Below are positions 63,520-64,000 of a stretch of 64,000 nucleotides of DNA, piece after piece; position 1 is the stretch's first letter; the number at the start of each line of letters is the position of its first letter. The DNA comes from Phormidium ambiguum IAM M-71 (GTDB taxonomy: Bacteria; Cyanobacteriota; Cyanobacteriia; Cyanobacteriales; Aerosakkonemataceae). The stretch covers positions 143,167 through 207,166 of the forward strand of contig NZ_MRCE01000001.1 in the NCBI RefSeq assembly GCF_001904725.1. The letters run 5' to 3'. The translations under genes were made by a program, and so were the position numbers. The notes under the pieces were generated by a model. The model was given only the letters and a program-made list of their open reading frames with translations, was not told the DNA's origin and ran no database searches.

Positions 63520-63999
63520 TTAAAGTAACCCTAATGTTTTGAGGCTGCGACGAGTAATTTCTAATCGTTTAGGGGCATCATTAACACTAGACATAGCTAG
63601 ATTTGTGGCAAAGAAATAAACGTTATTATTTTGTTGTAAGTAGCCGACAAACCAGCCAACATTCGGGTTAACACTGTTAGCCCATCCGGTTTTTCCCCGC
63701 AGAGTGTATGTGGGTGTGCGCTCGACAATCATGATATCTTTGACTAAATCGAGCGTGCGTTCTGAAAAGGGAAGCTCGTTGCTTTCTAGTCGCCGTAAAA
63801 ATTCGATTTGTTGTTTGGGTGTAATTTGTAAGGGGCCTCTTAACCAAAAACGATCGATATCTTCTGCTGTACCAATTTGGCGATTACCATATCCTACTCG
63901 ATCGATAAATTGTTTCATTTGTTGATAACCGATTTTTCGAGCTAAAACTTGGTAAAACCAAACTGTGGAATCTTTAAATGCTTGGCGTAAATTTGTGTC
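63520..63999 (-). CDS. Class D beta-lactamase / penicillin-binding-like protein (5' partial)
   Basis: The C-terminal ~160 residues of an OXA-type serine hydrolase; the start and the SxxK motif lie beyond the right edge. Visible motifs: the SxV motif in KDSTVWFYQVLARKIGYQQM and the KTG motif in TLRGKTGWANSVN, then WFVGYLQQNNNVYFFATNL. This order fits class D beta-lactamases. It could equally be a penicillin-sensing domain, so resistance should not be assumed. An ATG at 63918 is internal. Confidence 0.82.
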   Translation of the reverse strand, partial: DTNLRQAFKDSTVWFYQVLARKIGYQQMKQFIDRVGYGNRQIGTAEDIDRFWLRGPLQITPKQQIEFLRRLESNELPFSERTLDLVKDIMIVERTPTYTLRGKTGWANSVNPNVGWFVGYLQQNNNVYFFATNLAMSSVNDAPKRLEITRRSLKTLGLL

Positions 64000-64000
64000 T

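Noticed and set aside
1..64000. CRISPR array
   Set aside because: The tandem repeats seen are 7-12 bp units without spacers, and no cas genes are present.

Overview
The window looks like chromosomal DNA of a filamentous-type cyanobacterium. It is AT-rich and full of the HIP1 octamer GCGATCGC. It carries genes typical of or confined to cyanobacteria: a hybrid Ser/Thr kinase/AAA/histidine kinase of the HstK type, a Ycf33/DUF751 protein, a DUF4327 protein, a DUF1400 hydrolase, a ~1,080-residue GH15 protein, and several small cyanobacterial hypotheticals. Intergenic spaces hold short palindromic and heptameric repeats of cyanobacterial type. I saw no tRNA, rRNA, CRISPR array or intact insertion sequence.

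Bases 1-1900: the 3' part of an oligopeptide ABC transporter ATPase, a ~700 bp gene-free stretch, then an HTH protein related to the DNA-binding part of IS630 transposases. Bases 1943-13859 are the most unusual part, a ribosomal peptide (RiPP) locus. One arm encodes a C39-peptidase ABC exporter with an N-terminal cNMP-like domain, a HlyD adaptor and a parvulin-like protein. The middle holds four double-glycine precursor-like genes of two families, two on the minus strand and two on the plus strand, plus a 59-codon relative-like ORF and a Cys-rich protein. The other arm encodes an APH-type kinase, a HopA1-family protein, an aldo/keto-reductase-fold protein without the usual catalytic residues, and a second parvulin-like protein. 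The APH + HopA1 pair is the Ser/Thr dehydration module known from thioamitides (TvaC/TvaD) and class V lanthipeptides (LxmK/LxmY). A working model is: precursors made, dehydrated by APH/HopA1, further processed by the AKR-fold protein, then cleaved at Gly-Gly and exported by the C39 ABC/HlyD pair. Two of the four cores contain no Ser, Thr or Cys, so they cannot be substrates of that chemistry.

Bases 14000-29500: a ferredoxin/metallo-beta-lactamase fusion, a WecG/TagA glycosyltransferase, the GH15 protein, a DsbA-fold isomerase, an orphan histidine kinase, a DUF2267 protein, an ECF-like sigma factor overlapping a TPR protein, and a thiol-redox-like operon (CcdA-like protein plus two DUF1573 proteins). 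Bases 29787-43225: housekeeping genes pnp, tpiA, folP, aroA and recF, mixed with tandem DUF29 genes and a DNA methyltransferase fused to an Mrr-like domain. Bases 43424-54192: a Ca2+-type P-ATPase, a lipid kinase, radC, and the giant hybrid kinase.

The gap after the hybrid kinase contains a MITE-like element and three phased perfect DnaA boxes of the cyanobacterial type, a candidate replication or DnaA-binding site. After that come a CDF metal transporter, small cyanobacterial proteins, a GH3 hydrolase carrying an in-frame insertion of intergenic-type repeats, rbfA, ycf33, a response regulator/HD-GYP pair, an AEC-type transporter, a phosphoribosyltransferase, and the C-terminal part of a class D beta-lactamase-like protein running off the right edge.
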